Shown here: piece by piece, positions 50,231-59,897 of the stretch
How positions within the stretch are numbered: the stretch's first letter is position 1
Layout: each line of letters starts with the position of its first letter
From: Clostridiales bacterium
GTDB taxonomy: Bacteria; Bacillota; Clostridia; Christensenellales; Borkfalkiaceae
Length of the DNA: 64,000 nucleotides
NCBI GenBank assembly: GCA_003538975.1
Contig: DPQQ01000014.1
Coordinates: forward strand, 1-64,000
Reading direction: 5' to 3'
The notes under the pieces: model-generated
What the model was told of the DNA's origin: nothing
The model's database searches: none
Seen by the model: the letters and a program-made list of their open reading frames with translations, nothing else
Position numbers and translations under genes: made by a program

Positions 50231-51982
50231 ATGAAGATACGGAGCAAAGCCTTTGCGATTGTGTGTTTTCTGGCGGTTGTGTTATCGGCGGTTATAGTGG
50301 TATATAGCGGCTGCTCGAAAAAAGTTACGCTCGACGCGCCTTCCGATCTACAAATAAACGAAAAGGTTTTAATCTGGAGTAAGGTAGAAAACGCAAGCGG
50401 ATATATGGTAGATATCGACGGTAAGCAAACGCTCTCCGGCGAAAATTCGTTTAACTTATCGGCTCTTAATGAATTTGAAACGTACGTAATAAAAGTAAGG
50501 GCGTTGGGCGACGGCGAAGAGTATGAATCTTCGAAGTGGTCCGATAGTAAAGAATATACTCCGCAACCCGAAGAAGAGGAGGAGAGTTTGTCGTACGCAT
50601 ATATAGACATGAATGATATATTCGGTATATCCGGTTTAATGGTAACAGGTATCGGCACGGTTACTTCGGACGAAGTAGTTATTCCTCCGTCCCGTTACGG
50701 CGAGCCTGTTGTGGCTATATACAATTCGGCTTTTGATAGCAATAAAAAAATAAAAAAAGTTATTTTGCCGGATACCATAATTAAGATAATGGCGGAAGCT
50801 TTTATCGATTGTCGCTCGCTCGAATATATAAATTTAGCCGATTGTACGCGCTTGAACGAAATACAAAAAGCCGCTTTTTTCGGTTGCCTCTCCTTAAAAA
50901 CGGTAGAGCTGCCGGACTCTATTACGTTTATCAGTGATTATGATTATAATATATTTGCGCATTGTATAAGTCTTGAATACGTTAAGCTGCCGAGCAAATT
51001 GACGGATTTTAATGGCAACTGGTTCACTGATACCCCCAGACTCAAATCTTTGACGCTGCCGGATACTTTAACCGTTTTGGGTGCTGAAGCTCTTGGCGGT
51101 ACGTCTATCGAGAGTATAAAAATACCGGAAAGCGTAACCGTAATAGGCGACTACGCCTTTCGTGGTTCTGCTATCAAGTCGTTAGAAATACCTAAAAACG
51201 TAACCGAAATCGGCAACTACGCCTTTTCAAAAACGCCTATCGAAACAATTAAGATACCGAAAAACGTAACTAAAATAGGCAACTACGCATTTAAAGAATC
51301 TGCGATTAAGCGGATAGAACTCGAAGAGGGTTGCAAGTTAACCGAATTAGGAGATTTTGTTTTTGAAAGCTGCAATAATTTAGAATCGTTTGTAATTCCG
51401 CCAAGCGTAACGACTATCGGCGCGGATCCTTTTATGGGCTGCAAAAATATTAAAAGCGTAACGTTTGAAAAGAATTCTAACTTAAAGCGTTTGCCTGTGC
51501 TCCCTTCCGGATCCGAAATAACGGAATTTATTATACCGAATACTATAGAAGAAATATCGAATTCCGCTTTTTCGGGCTTAACGAAGTTAAGAAAGGTAAT
51601 CATCGAGGATAACAGCGAATTAAAGGCTCTGCCAAATAGTTGCTTTTCAGATTGTTCGTCGCTTATTACGGTGGACTTCGGTAAAAACAGTAAAATAAAA
51701 ACAATAAAGAGCGGCGCTTTCAGAAATTGTTCGAAACTTACGGCTATAGATATTCCGGAAAGCGTTACGTCGATAGCGGCATGCGCTTTTTATAACTGTA
51801 CTTCGATAAGCTCTGTAGTAATCCCTGTGGGAGTTGTAAATATCGGGGTGAGGGCATTTTACGGTTGGACTCCGGATCAGACGATATATATAGTGGGCCG
51901 TACCGAAGCGCCTGACGATTGGGATCCCGACTGGTACGAAGGTTCTACCGCAACAGTCGTCTGGGGATATGAACAAAAATAA
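50231..51982 (+). CDS. FN3 plus leucine-rich repeat lipoprotein, copy 1
   Basis: A 583-residue surface lipoprotein. Signal peptide with lipobox YSGC (lipidated Cys28). Residues about 34-108 are a fibronectin type III-like domain (LDAPSDLQINEKVLIWSKVE, ASGYMVDIDG, FETYVIKVRALGD). From about 135 to 570 are LRR_5/BspA repeats of about 22 residues (SVTVIGDYAFRGSAIKSLEI, NVTEIGNYAFSKTPIETIKI). Likely role is adhesion or host-factor binding. The coding and upstream DNA is duplicated next door at 52085. ACAAGGAGAAAG precedes the ATG. Confidence 0.9.
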   Translation: MKIRSKAFAIVCFLAVVLSAVIVVYSGCSKKVTLDAPSDLQINEKVLIWSKVENASGYMVDIDGKQTLSGENSFNLSALNEFETYVIKVRALGDGEEYESSKWSDSKEYTPQPEEEEESLSYAYIDMNDIFGISGLMVTGIGTVTSDEVVIPPSRYGEPVVAIYNSAFDSNKKIKKVILPDTIIKIMAEAFIDCRSLEYINLADCTRLNEIQKAAFFGCLSLKTVELPDSITFISDYDYNIFAHCISLEYVKLPSKLTDFNGNWFTDTPRLKSLTLPDTLTVLGAEALGGTSIESIKIPESVTVIGDYAFRGSAIKSLEIPKNVTEIGNYAFSKTPIETIKIPKNVTKIGNYAFKESAIKRIELEEGCKLTELGDFVFESCNNLESFVIPPSVTTIGADPFMGCKNIKSVTFEKNSNLKRLPVLPSGSEITEFIIPNTIEEISNSAFSGLTKLRKVIIEDNSELKALPNSCFSDCSSLITVDFGKNSKIKTIKSGAFRNCSKLTAIDIPESVTSIAACAFYNCTSISSVVIPVGVVNIGVRAFYGWTPDQTIYIVGRTEAPDDWDPDWYEGSTATVVWGYEQK

Positions 51983-52084
51983 AAAACGAACGCAAATAAC
52001 GGTATAGCCCGAATAAATTTAAATAGCATAAAAGTAAATTTTATTTTACCCATTATTGAACTTTATGACAAGGAGAAATAATAA

Positions 52085-53821
52085 ATGAAGATACGGAGCA
52101 AAGCCTTTGCGATTGTGTGTTTTTTGGCGGTGATATTATCGGCGGTTATAGTATATAGCGGCTGCTCAAAAAAAGTTACGCTCGACGCGCCGTCGGATCT
52201 ACAAATAAACGAAAAGGTTTTAACCTGGAGTAAGGTGGAAAACGCAAGCGGATATATGGTAGATATCGACGGTAAGCAAACGCTCTCCGGCGAAAATTCG
52301 TTTAACTTATCGGCTCTTAATGAATTTGAAACGTACGTAATAAAAGTAAGGGCGTTGGGCGACGGCGGCAAAAAGTACGAATCTTCGAAGTGGTCCGAGA
52401 GTAAAGAATATACTCCGCAACCCGAAGAAGAGGAGGAGAGTTTGTCTTATGTATACGTAGACGTAGACGGTATATCCGGATGGATGGTAACAGGTATCGG
52501 CACGGTTACTTCGGACGAAGTAGTTATTCCTCCGTACCGTTCGGGTGAGCCTGTTATTGCTATATCTGCGGCTTTTGGCGGCACAAAAATAAAAAAAGTT
52601 ATTTTGCCTGATACTATAATTCAGATAAGGAAGCATGCTTTTATCAATTGTCGCTCGCTCGAAGACATAAATTTAGCCGATTGTACGCGCTTGAACGAAA
52701 TACAAAAACAAGCTTTTTATAATTGCAACGCCTTAAAAACGGTAGAGCTGCCGGATTCTATTACGGCTGTCGGCGAGTCAAGTAATAATGTATTTTCGGA
52801 TTGCGATAATCTCGAATCCGTTAAGCTGCCGGGTAAATTGACGGCTTTTTCGGGCGGATGGTTCGGAAGAACCCCGAAACTCAAATCTTTGACTTTGCCT
52901 GATACCTTGACCGTTTTGGGCGACAACGCCCTTGCCGGTACGTCTGTCGAGACTATAAAAATACCCGAAAGCGTAACCGAAATCGGCGACTACGCCTTTT
53001 CGGGCTCTGCTATCAAGTCGTTAGAAATACCGGAAAGCGTAACCGTAATAGGCAACTACGCCTTTCAAAAAACGCCTATCGAAACCATAAAGATACCGAA
53101 AAACGTAACTAAAATAGGAGCGAGCGCATTTTATGAATCTGCGATTAAGCGGATAGAATTCGAAGAGGGCGGCAAGTTAACCGAATTAGGGGATCTGGTT
53201 TTTAGGGGCTGCAATAATTTAGAATCGTTTGTAATTCCGTCAAGCGTAACGACTTTCGGCATAAGTCCGTTTTTGGGCTGCAAAAATATTAAAAGCATAA
53301 CGATTGAAAAGAACTCTGACTTAAAGCGTTTGCCGAGTCTTCCTTCCGGATCCGAAATAACGGAATTTACGATACCGAATACTATAGAAGAAATATCGAA
53401 TTCCGCTTTTTCGGGCTTAGCGAAGTTAAGAAAGGTAGTCATCGAGGATAACAGCGAATTAAAGGCTCTGCCAAGTAGTTGTTTTTCAGATTGTTTGTCG
53501 CTTATTACGGTGGACTTCGGTAAAAACAGTAAAATAAAAGCCATAAAGAGCGGCGCTTTCAGAAATTGTTCGAAACTTACGGCTTTAGATATTCCGAAAA
53601 GCGTTACGCTGATAGAGAACAGCGCTTTTTATAACTGTACTTCGATAAGCTCTGTAGTAATCCCTGCGGGAGTTGTAAATATCGGGGCAAAGGCTTTTTA
53701 CGGATGGACTTCGGATCAGACGATATATATAGAAGGCCGTACCGAAGCGCCGTGGAGCTGGAACGTAAATTGGTACGAGAACTCCGCCGCCACCGTCGTC
53801 TGGGGATATGAACAAAAATAA
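52085..53821 (+). CDS. FN3 plus leucine-rich repeat lipoprotein, copy 2
   Basis: A 578-residue close paralogue of the preceding gene. Lipobox YSGC (lipidated Cys27), FN3-like domain to about 108, then LRR_5 repeats to the conserved end TVVWGYEQK. The first 100 residues are nearly the same as copy 1; the LRR part carries scattered differences (for example ESVTEIGDYAFSGSAIKSLE against ESVTVIGDYAFRGSAIKSLE). No separate promoter is obvious, so both genes may be on one mRNA. AAGGAGAAA precedes the ATG. A strong terminator follows at 53895. Confidence 0.9.
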   Translation: MKIRSKAFAIVCFLAVILSAVIVYSGCSKKVTLDAPSDLQINEKVLTWSKVENASGYMVDIDGKQTLSGENSFNLSALNEFETYVIKVRALGDGGKKYESSKWSESKEYTPQPEEEEESLSYVYVDVDGISGWMVTGIGTVTSDEVVIPPYRSGEPVIAISAAFGGTKIKKVILPDTIIQIRKHAFINCRSLEDINLADCTRLNEIQKQAFYNCNALKTVELPDSITAVGESSNNVFSDCDNLESVKLPGKLTAFSGGWFGRTPKLKSLTLPDTLTVLGDNALAGTSVETIKIPESVTEIGDYAFSGSAIKSLEIPESVTVIGNYAFQKTPIETIKIPKNVTKIGASAFYESAIKRIEFEEGGKLTELGDLVFRGCNNLESFVIPSSVTTFGISPFLGCKNIKSITIEKNSDLKRLPSLPSGSEITEFTIPNTIEEISNSAFSGLAKLRKVVIEDNSELKALPSSCFSDCLSLITVDFGKNSKIKAIKSGAFRNCSKLTALDIPKSVTLIENSAFYNCTSISSVVIPAGVVNIGAKAFYGWTSDQTIYIEGRTEAPWSWNVNWYENSAATVVWGYEQK

Positions 53822-53894
53822 AAACCTTTATTAAAAACAAGAATAAAACTATTATTAAATAAGCAAAAAACAGCTTATATAGTATTTTGCAATC

Positions 53895-53926
53895 AAAAAA
53901 AGGAATGCTCGTTGCGTTCCTTTTTT
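53895..53926. terminator. Bidirectional terminator between lipoprotein and ispDF
   Basis: AAAAAAGGAATGC and GCGTTCCTTTTTT with a TCGTT loop; one G-U pair. Confidence 0.88.
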
Positions 53927-53979
53927 GTTTTTTATAGGCTTGCCTGCTATTCGGGGCGGCTTATAAGGGTAAAATAAAT

Positions 53980-55239
53980 TTATTTTTTTACTATAACGGC
54001 GGAAGCGTAAACGCAAACGCCTTCTTCACGGCCGACAAAGCCGAGACCTTCGAGCGTGGTGGCGCCGAGTCCGAAATTTCCGGTCGGTATTTCTAAGACG
54101 TCGCAAAGGTTTTGCTTTATTATGGGGATATAGTCTTTAAGTTTGGGCTTTTCTGCCATCACGGTAGCGGAAACGGAATGGACGGCAAAGCCGGTTTCTT
54201 CAAGCATTCCTAAAACTTGTTCAAGGAGCAGAACGCTGCTTATTCCGAGATATTTGTCGTCGCTGTCGGGGAAGTAATAGCCTATATCGCGAAGTCCCGC
54301 CGCCGATAAAAGCGCGTCCATGATCGCATGTGTGAGTACGTCTGCGTCGCTATGTCCCAAAAGTCCCTTTTCGTGGGGGATCGTAACGCCGCCCAGAACG
54401 AACTTTCTGCCCGGTACAAGTTTATGGCAGTCGAAGCCCGTTCCCGTTCGTAAATCTTTGTAATTTACGGTCGATGTTCCGTTAAGATTTATTTCGGGGA
54501 GCAGGGGAGAAGTCCGACTGACGGTTTCTTCCGCTTTTTCCGAAAGCTGCCACTTTGCTTTTATAAAATCGTCTTTTACGGTGAGTTTTACGTTGTTTTT
54601 ATCGCCATTTGATATAAAAGGCTTGCCTATATATTTAAGGTATAAACCGCTTTCGTCCGAAAAAGACAAGCCGTCGGCTTTTGCAAGCGAAAACGCCTTT
54701 ATTATGTCTTCTTTATAAAATCCCTGCGGGGTCTGAATTTCGTAAACGTCGTCCTTGCCGACGGTTTTTACTATGGTTTCGCCGTCTGCAACCGAAACGG
54801 TGTTTACCGATCTTACCGCCGCTATTCCGGAACGGTGAAGATAAACGCTTTCGAGACAACTTTTTATTACCTTTTCCGTGACGAAAGGTCTCGCGCCGTC
54901 GTGAATCAGAACTATATCGCCGCCGGTTGCTTTTACGCCGTTCAAGACCGATTTTCCTCGGGTGTTCCCGCCGATGACGACGGTAGCTTTTTTATTGAAA
55001 ATTTTATCGAAAATTTCATAATCGCTTTCCGAAACGACGACGATAAATTCGTCTATGACGCCGGATTTGAAAAAGCGGTCAAAAGTAATTTCAGCAACGG
55101 TTTTTCCGTTGAATTTTTCTAACAATTTATTTGCCGCAAATCCGGCTCTTTCGCCTTTTCCCGCGCAGACGAGAACGAGCGAAACCCGAATTTTTTTATC
55201 GTCTGTTTTTTTACTTGCGGCTGAAAAAAATTCACTCAT
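53980..55239 (-). CDS. ispDF: Bifunctional IspD-IspF (MEP isoprenoid pathway)
   Basis: A 419-residue fusion. Residues about 17-245 are IspD (MEP cytidylyltransferase): LVLVCAGKGERAGFAANK is the nucleotide loop, VLIHDGARPFV and EIQTPQGF are diagnostic. Residues about 262-419 are IspF (MEcPP synthase): TGFDCHKL with the zinc Asp and His, GHSDADVLTHAIMDALLSAA, DIGYYFPDSD and the end LKDYIPIIKQNL. IspDF fusions are known in several lineages; IspE is not in the window. It lies 1 base after rqcP and is cotranscribed with it. Confidence 0.95.
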   Translation of the reverse strand: MSEFFSAASKKTDDKKIRVSLVLVCAGKGERAGFAANKLLEKFNGKTVAEITFDRFFKSGVIDEFIVVVSESDYEIFDKIFNKKATVVIGGNTRGKSVLNGVKATGGDIVLIHDGARPFVTEKVIKSCLESVYLHRSGIAAVRSVNTVSVADGETIVKTVGKDDVYEIQTPQGFYKEDIIKAFSLAKADGLSFSDESGLYLKYIGKPFISNGDKNNVKLTVKDDFIKAKWQLSEKAEETVSRTSPLLPEINLNGTSTVNYKDLRTGTGFDCHKLVPGRKFVLGGVTIPHEKGLLGHSDADVLTHAIMDALLSAAGLRDIGYYFPDSDDKYLGISSVLLLEQVLGMLEETGFAVHSVSATVMAEKPKLKDYIPIIKQNLCDVLEIPTGNFGLGATTLEGLGFVGREEGVCVYASAVIVKK

Positions 55240-55240
55240 T

Positions 55241-55489
55241 TTATTCTTCCGAAATAACGGTGTAAAGGGAATCGGCTTCGTCCTTTTTAACCGTTTCTTT
55301 TAAGTTTTCGACGCGGAATTTTACGAGTCCCGTACCGAAGCGTATCTCGACTATATCGCCGACTTTAAGACGTAAGGCGGGCTTCGCGTCTCTGCCGTTT
55401 ACCGAAATTCTTCCGGACTTCGCGGCTTCCTGAGCGAGAGATCTCCGCTTTAGTATTCTGCTGACTTTTAAAAATTTATCCAATCTCAT
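55241..55489 (-). CDS. rqcP: S4-domain RNA-binding protein RqcP (YabO-like)
   Basis: An 82-residue protein: MRLDKFLKVSRILKRRSLAQEAAKSGRISVNG is a complete S4 domain, followed by ALRLKVGDIVEIRFG. This is the RqcP/HslR type, which in B. subtilis assists RqcH in Ala-tailing of stalled nascent chains. I start at ATG 55489, where the domain begins; an upstream ATG at 55525 adds 12 basic residues. It is divergent from rpoB. Confidence 0.85.
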   Translation of the reverse strand: MRLDKFLKVSRILKRRSLAQEAAKSGRISVNGRDAKPALRLKVGDIVEIRFGTGLVKFRVENLKETVKKDEADSLYTVISEE

Positions 55490-55883
55490 TTTGTTTTTAA
55501 CCTTGCCGGCTTTTCTTCGCCGCACTGCAGCCGCTTATTTTGCCGGATTTTTGCGCTACCGTTGCGGGCGTTTAATATTTTATACAACAAATCTTCTGCC
55601 GTTGTCAAATATTTTTACAAACAGTCGTCAAAACGCTTGACATATTGAAAGGTTCGTAATAAAATTGTAGAATGTATTATGATAGGTTAATATCGAATAT
55701 TGCCGCTAAAATGTAATTTCAAGCAAAAAAAATTAAAATTTGTTTGCGGAATTTTTTGAGAAAAAACCTGATAATTTTTCGTTCCGGCGAAATTTATGTC
55801 CGAATTAAGTATAAACCAAAATTCGCACGATTTCAAGCCGAAACCCGCAAATCGTAAAAAAATTTTTTAAGGAGTGTTGTTTA
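55490..55883. other. Divergent region between rqcP and rpoB
   Basis: Holds the rpoB promoter at 55637-55665 and a leader of about 210 bases. No gene for L10/L7-L12 or a leader peptide is seen. The leader lacks a clear terminator hairpin. Confidence 0.5.
55637..55665 (+). promoter_or_regulatory. Promoter of rpoBC
   Basis: TTGACA at 55637-55642 and TAAAAT at 55660-55665, spacer 17. Confidence 0.7.
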
Positions 55884-58800
55884 ATGACACGTAATTTAAG
55901 GGAAATTCAATGTGGAAAGATTACAAGAAAATCTTTCGGTCGCATCAAAGAAGCGATTGACATCCCGTATCTCGTAGAGATTCAGAAAGACTCTTACGAT
56001 AATTTCGTAAAAGAGGGCATCAGCGAAGTATTAGAGGACTTTTCGCCGATAACCGACTATTCCGATCGATTCGAACTTTACTTTCTGGATCACGTTTTGG
56101 AATCCAAAGGTAAATATACGGAAAAAGAGTGCAGGGACAGATCCGCTACTTACGCGGTTCCTTTAAAAGTTAAAATCAGACTCGTAAACAAAGAAACCGG
56201 TCACGTAATGGACAGCGACGTATTCATGGGGGATTTCCCGCTCATGACGGACAATGGCTCGTTCATAGTAAACGGCGCGGAAAGAGTTATCGTTTCGCAG
56301 CTCGTCCGTTCTCCCGGCGTTTACAACGACGGAGAAGTGGACAAGTCGGGTAAAAAACTTTTCGGCACCACCGTTATTCCTTCGAGAGGCGCATGGCTCG
56401 AATTCGAACAGGATTCCGCGGGCGTATTATGGGTACACGTAGACAGAACCCGTAAGCTCACGGCGACCGTTCTTTTAAGAGCGCTCGGTTACGGCAGCAA
56501 CGACGCGCTTACCACGCTCTTCGCGAACGATCCCATGATTGCGGCAACCATCGAAAAGGATACCGCGAAATCCGAAAGAGACGGTCTTATCGAACTTTAC
56601 AAGCGTCTCCGTCCGGGCGACATCGCGACCGAAGACTCCGTCAGAATACATTTAAGAAATTTATTCTTCGATCCCAAGCGTTACGACCTTGCGAGAGTAG
56701 GCAGATATAAATTCAATAAAAAGCTTAAAATGGCAGTCCGCGCGGCAGGTCTTACCGCTTACGAACCCATCGTCGACAAAAACGGCGAAATCATCGTAAA
56801 CGCAAACGAAGTCATCACGAAAGAGCAGGCTTCGGCTATTCAGAACGCCGGCATTAACGAAATTCTCGTTTCGGTAGACGGTAAGCCGCACAAGGTCATC
56901 GCAAACCACGTTGCGGACTTCGAGGCTCTTACCGGTATCAATCCGAGAAAGTTCGGACTTCTCGATACCGTATATTATCCCATATTCGAATTCGGTAAAG
57001 AACTTTACGAAGAAGGCAAGACGACTTCTACCGAAGAACTTGCCGAAAAGTATAAAAAGGAAATCAACGAACGTTTCTATCTTTTCGAAAAGTTCGACAT
57101 TCCCGAAGGCGAAGAAAAGCCCGAAGACAAAAAGACCGCGGCTAAAAATCTCGATATCAGAATCAAGTTCATCGACGCGTGCAAAGTGTTCTTCGGCATA
57201 GTAGAATCCAAAAAAGAATTCGAAAACGACGCGGAACTCCGTAAAATAATCCGTCCTCTTACCGATAAGCTCAATCAGAAGCATATCACGGTCGAAGATA
57301 TCGTAGCGTCGGTTTCGGTTAACCTCGATCTTAATTACGGAATCGGCGGGGTAGATAACATCGACCATCTTGCCAACCGTAGAGTCAAATCCGTCGGCGA
57401 ACTTTTACAGAACCAGTTCCGTATCGGCGTAACCAGACTCGAAAAGGTTATAAAGGAACGTATGAACTCCCAGAACGCGGCGGAGATTACGCCGTCGAGC
57501 CTTATCAACGTACGTCCCGTTTCCGCGGCGATAAAAGAATTCTTCGGATCCTCGCAGCTCTCGCAGTTCATGGATCAGACGAACCCCATCGCCGAACTTA
57601 CTCATAAGAGAAAGTTGTCCGCGTTAGGTCCCGGCGGTCTTTCGAGAGACAGAGCAACCAACGAAGTCAGAGACATCAACCATACTCACTACGGACGTAT
57701 CTGTCCGATCGAAACTCCCGAAGGACAGAACATCGGTCTTATCAACTCGCTTACCGCTTACGCTAAAGTAAACGAATTCGGATTTATCGAAGCTCCTTAC
57801 AGAAAGGTAGATAAATCCGGTCCCGTTCCCGTAGTAACCAACGAAGTCGAATATCTCGCCGCGGACGTCGAAGACGGATACACCGTCGCTCAGGCTAACG
57901 AACCGCTCGACGAAGAAGGACATTTCGTAAACGAACGTATCATGTGCAGAAGGATAGAGGAATTCCTCGAAGTTCTTCCGTCCGAAGTAGACTACATGGA
58001 CGTATCGCCCAAACAGGTTTTGTCCGTCGCTACCGAACTTATTCCGTTCCTTGAAAACGACGATACCAACCGAGCTTTGATGGGATCGAACATGCAACGT
58101 CAGGCGGTACCCCTTCTTAATCCGGACAACGCTATAGTCGCTACCGGCATCGAAGGCAAAATCGCGTATGACTCCGGCGTTATGATTACAGCTAAAGAAG
58201 ACGGCACCGTAAAGAGCGTCGCTTCCGACAGAATAGTCGTAACAAACGAAGACGGCGTAGATAAAGAATACTCGCTTAAAAAATTCGAACGCAGCAACAA
58301 CGGCACCTGTATTAACCAGAAGCCTTTGGTAGACGTAGGCGAAAAGGTTAAAAAAGGCGACATTATAGCCGACGGTCCCGCCACGAAGAACGGCGAACTC
58401 GCGCTCGGCAAAAACATTCTCATCGGCTTCCAGTCGTGGGAAGGTTACAACTACGAAGACGCGATTTTACTTTCCGAAAAGCTTGTAAGAGAAGACGCTT
58501 TCACTTCCATACATATAGAAGAAAAGAAAGTTTCCGCAAGAGACACCAAGCTCGGAGAAGAAGAAATCACGAGAGAAATACCCAACCTTTCGGAAGAAGC
58601 GCTTAAAAACCTCGACGAAAGGGGTATCGTTAAAATCGGTACCGAAGTTAAAGCCAACGATATTCTCGTAGGCAAAGTTACTCCCAAGGGCGAACAGGAA
58701 GCCACTCCCGAAGTCAGACTTTTAAGAGCTATTTTAGGCAATAACGAAAGAGACGTAAAGGATACTTCCGAAAAGGTTAAAAACGGCGAAGGCGGTATCG

Positions 58801-59882
58801 TCGTAGACGTAAAGGTCTTCGACAGAGCCGACAAGAGCGAAAAGAACGAACTCCCGCCCGGAGTAAATAAAGAAGTAAGAGTATACATCGCCCAGAAGCG
58901 TAAGATTTCTATCGGCGATAAGATGGCGGGACGTCACGGTAACAAAGGTATCGTTTCGAGAATCCTTCCCGAAGCGGATATGCCTTTCATGGCGGACGGC
59001 ACGCCCCTTCAGATAGTTCTCAACCCGTTGGGCGTTCCCTCGCGTATGAACATCGGTCAGGTACTCGAAGTGCATCTGGGACTTGCGTGTAAGCAGCTCG
59101 GATGGAAGATCGCTACCCCCGTATTCGACGGCGCGAAGGAAGAAGAAATAAAAGAACTTCTCGCAAATAACTGCATACTTAACCCGGACGGCGAAGTAGA
59201 CGGCAAGATTCAGCTTTACGACGGAAGAACCGGCGAACCGTTCGAGAACAGAGCTACCGTAGGTCAGATGTACATGATCAAGCTCCATCACCTCGTAGAC
59301 GATAAGATGCACGCGAGATCGACAGGTCCTTACAGTATGGTTACGCAGCAGCCTCTGGGCGGCAAAGCGCAGAAGGGCGGTCAGCGTTTCGGCGAAATGG
59401 AAGTATGGGCGCTCGAAGCTTACGGCGCGGCGCACGTTCTTCAGGAAATTTTAACGGTCAAGTCCGACGATATTTACGGCAGAGACAAGACCTATCAGTC
59501 GATCGTATGCGGCAAGAACATCGGCGAACCGGGCATACCCGAATCGTTCAAGGTTCTTATCAAAGAATTGCAGAGTTTGGCTCTCGATATGAAGGTGCTT
59601 ACTTCCGATAAGGAAGAACTCACGCTCAAGTATCTCGAAGAAGACAACGAAGCGGAAGCTCCCAAGTTCAAGGGCGAAGTCGGCGAAATCGAAGTTCCGA
59701 CCGACGCCGAAATGGAAAGCTACGACGTACCCGATATGGGCGAAGGCGATCTCGACTTCATGTCCAAAGATTTGTTCGACGAAGAAAACGACGATATAGA
59801 TACGACCGTTCCCGACGGAAACGACGATTTCGGTCTCGACGATCTCTTCGACGACGACAACGACGAAAAGGAAGACAATTAA
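55884..59882 (+). CDS. rpoB: RNA polymerase beta subunit
   Basis: A 1332-residue catalytic subunit of RNA polymerase. The start (YLVEIQKDSYDNFVKEG), SPGVYNDGEVDKSGK, the rifampicin region GSSQLSQFMDQTNPIAEL with THKRKLSALGPGGLSRD, and the C-terminal GRHGNKGIVS and QQPLGGKAQKGGQRFGEMEV are all present. The rifampicin-contact residues look wild type. The C-terminus carries an acidic tail (from about 1260, rich in Asp and Glu). AAGGAG is 9 bases before the ATG. rpoC follows after 15 bases. Confidence 0.98.
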   Translation: MTRNLREIQCGKITRKSFGRIKEAIDIPYLVEIQKDSYDNFVKEGISEVLEDFSPITDYSDRFELYFLDHVLESKGKYTEKECRDRSATYAVPLKVKIRLVNKETGHVMDSDVFMGDFPLMTDNGSFIVNGAERVIVSQLVRSPGVYNDGEVDKSGKKLFGTTVIPSRGAWLEFEQDSAGVLWVHVDRTRKLTATVLLRALGYGSNDALTTLFANDPMIAATIEKDTAKSERDGLIELYKRLRPGDIATEDSVRIHLRNLFFDPKRYDLARVGRYKFNKKLKMAVRAAGLTAYEPIVDKNGEIIVNANEVITKEQASAIQNAGINEILVSVDGKPHKVIANHVADFEALTGINPRKFGLLDTVYYPIFEFGKELYEEGKTTSTEELAEKYKKEINERFYLFEKFDIPEGEEKPEDKKTAAKNLDIRIKFIDACKVFFGIVESKKEFENDAELRKIIRPLTDKLNQKHITVEDIVASVSVNLDLNYGIGGVDNIDHLANRRVKSVGELLQNQFRIGVTRLEKVIKERMNSQNAAEITPSSLINVRPVSAAIKEFFGSSQLSQFMDQTNPIAELTHKRKLSALGPGGLSRDRATNEVRDINHTHYGRICPIETPEGQNIGLINSLTAYAKVNEFGFIEAPYRKVDKSGPVPVVTNEVEYLAADVEDGYTVAQANEPLDEEGHFVNERIMCRRIEEFLEVLPSEVDYMDVSPKQVLSVATELIPFLENDDTNRALMGSNMQRQAVPLLNPDNAIVATGIEGKIAYDSGVMITAKEDGTVKSVASDRIVVTNEDGVDKEYSLKKFERSNNGTCINQKPLVDVGEKVKKGDIIADGPATKNGELALGKNILIGFQSWEGYNYEDAILLSEKLVREDAFTSIHIEEKKVSARDTKLGEEEITREIPNLSEEALKNLDERGIVKIGTEVKANDILVGKVTPKGEQEATPEVRLLRAILGNNERDVKDTSEKVKNGEGGIVVDVKVFDRADKSEKNELPPGVNKEVRVYIAQKRKISIGDKMAGRHGNKGIVSRILPEADMPFMADGTPLQIVLNPLGVPSRMNIGQVLEVHLGLACKQLGWKIATPVFDGAKEEEIKELLANNCILNPDGEVDGKIQLYDGRTGEPFENRATVGQMYMIKLHHLVDDKMHARSTGPYSMVTQQPLGGKAQKGGQRFGEMEVWALEAYGAAHVLQEILTVKSDDIYGRDKTYQSIVCGKNIGEPGIPESFKVLIKELQSLALDMKVLTSDKEELTLKYLEEDNEAEAPKFKGEVGEIEVPTDAEMESYDVPDMGEGDLDFMSKDLFDEENDDIDTTVPDGNDDFGLDDLFDDDNDEKEDN

Positions 59883-59897
59883 GGGAGGTAAAGAGTA

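Larger units (their letters stand above)
50143..53821 (+). repeat. Tandem duplication of about 1.85 kb covering two lipoprotein genes
   Basis: The two genes and about 80 bases before each (starting TAACGGTATAGCCCGAATAA at 50143 and 51997) are closely similar. The second unit lacks the promoter region and the left arm of the 50128-50160 hairpin, so the duplication began inside the leader. Copies differ mostly by substitutions and short in-frame changes in the LRR part. Confidence 0.9.
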
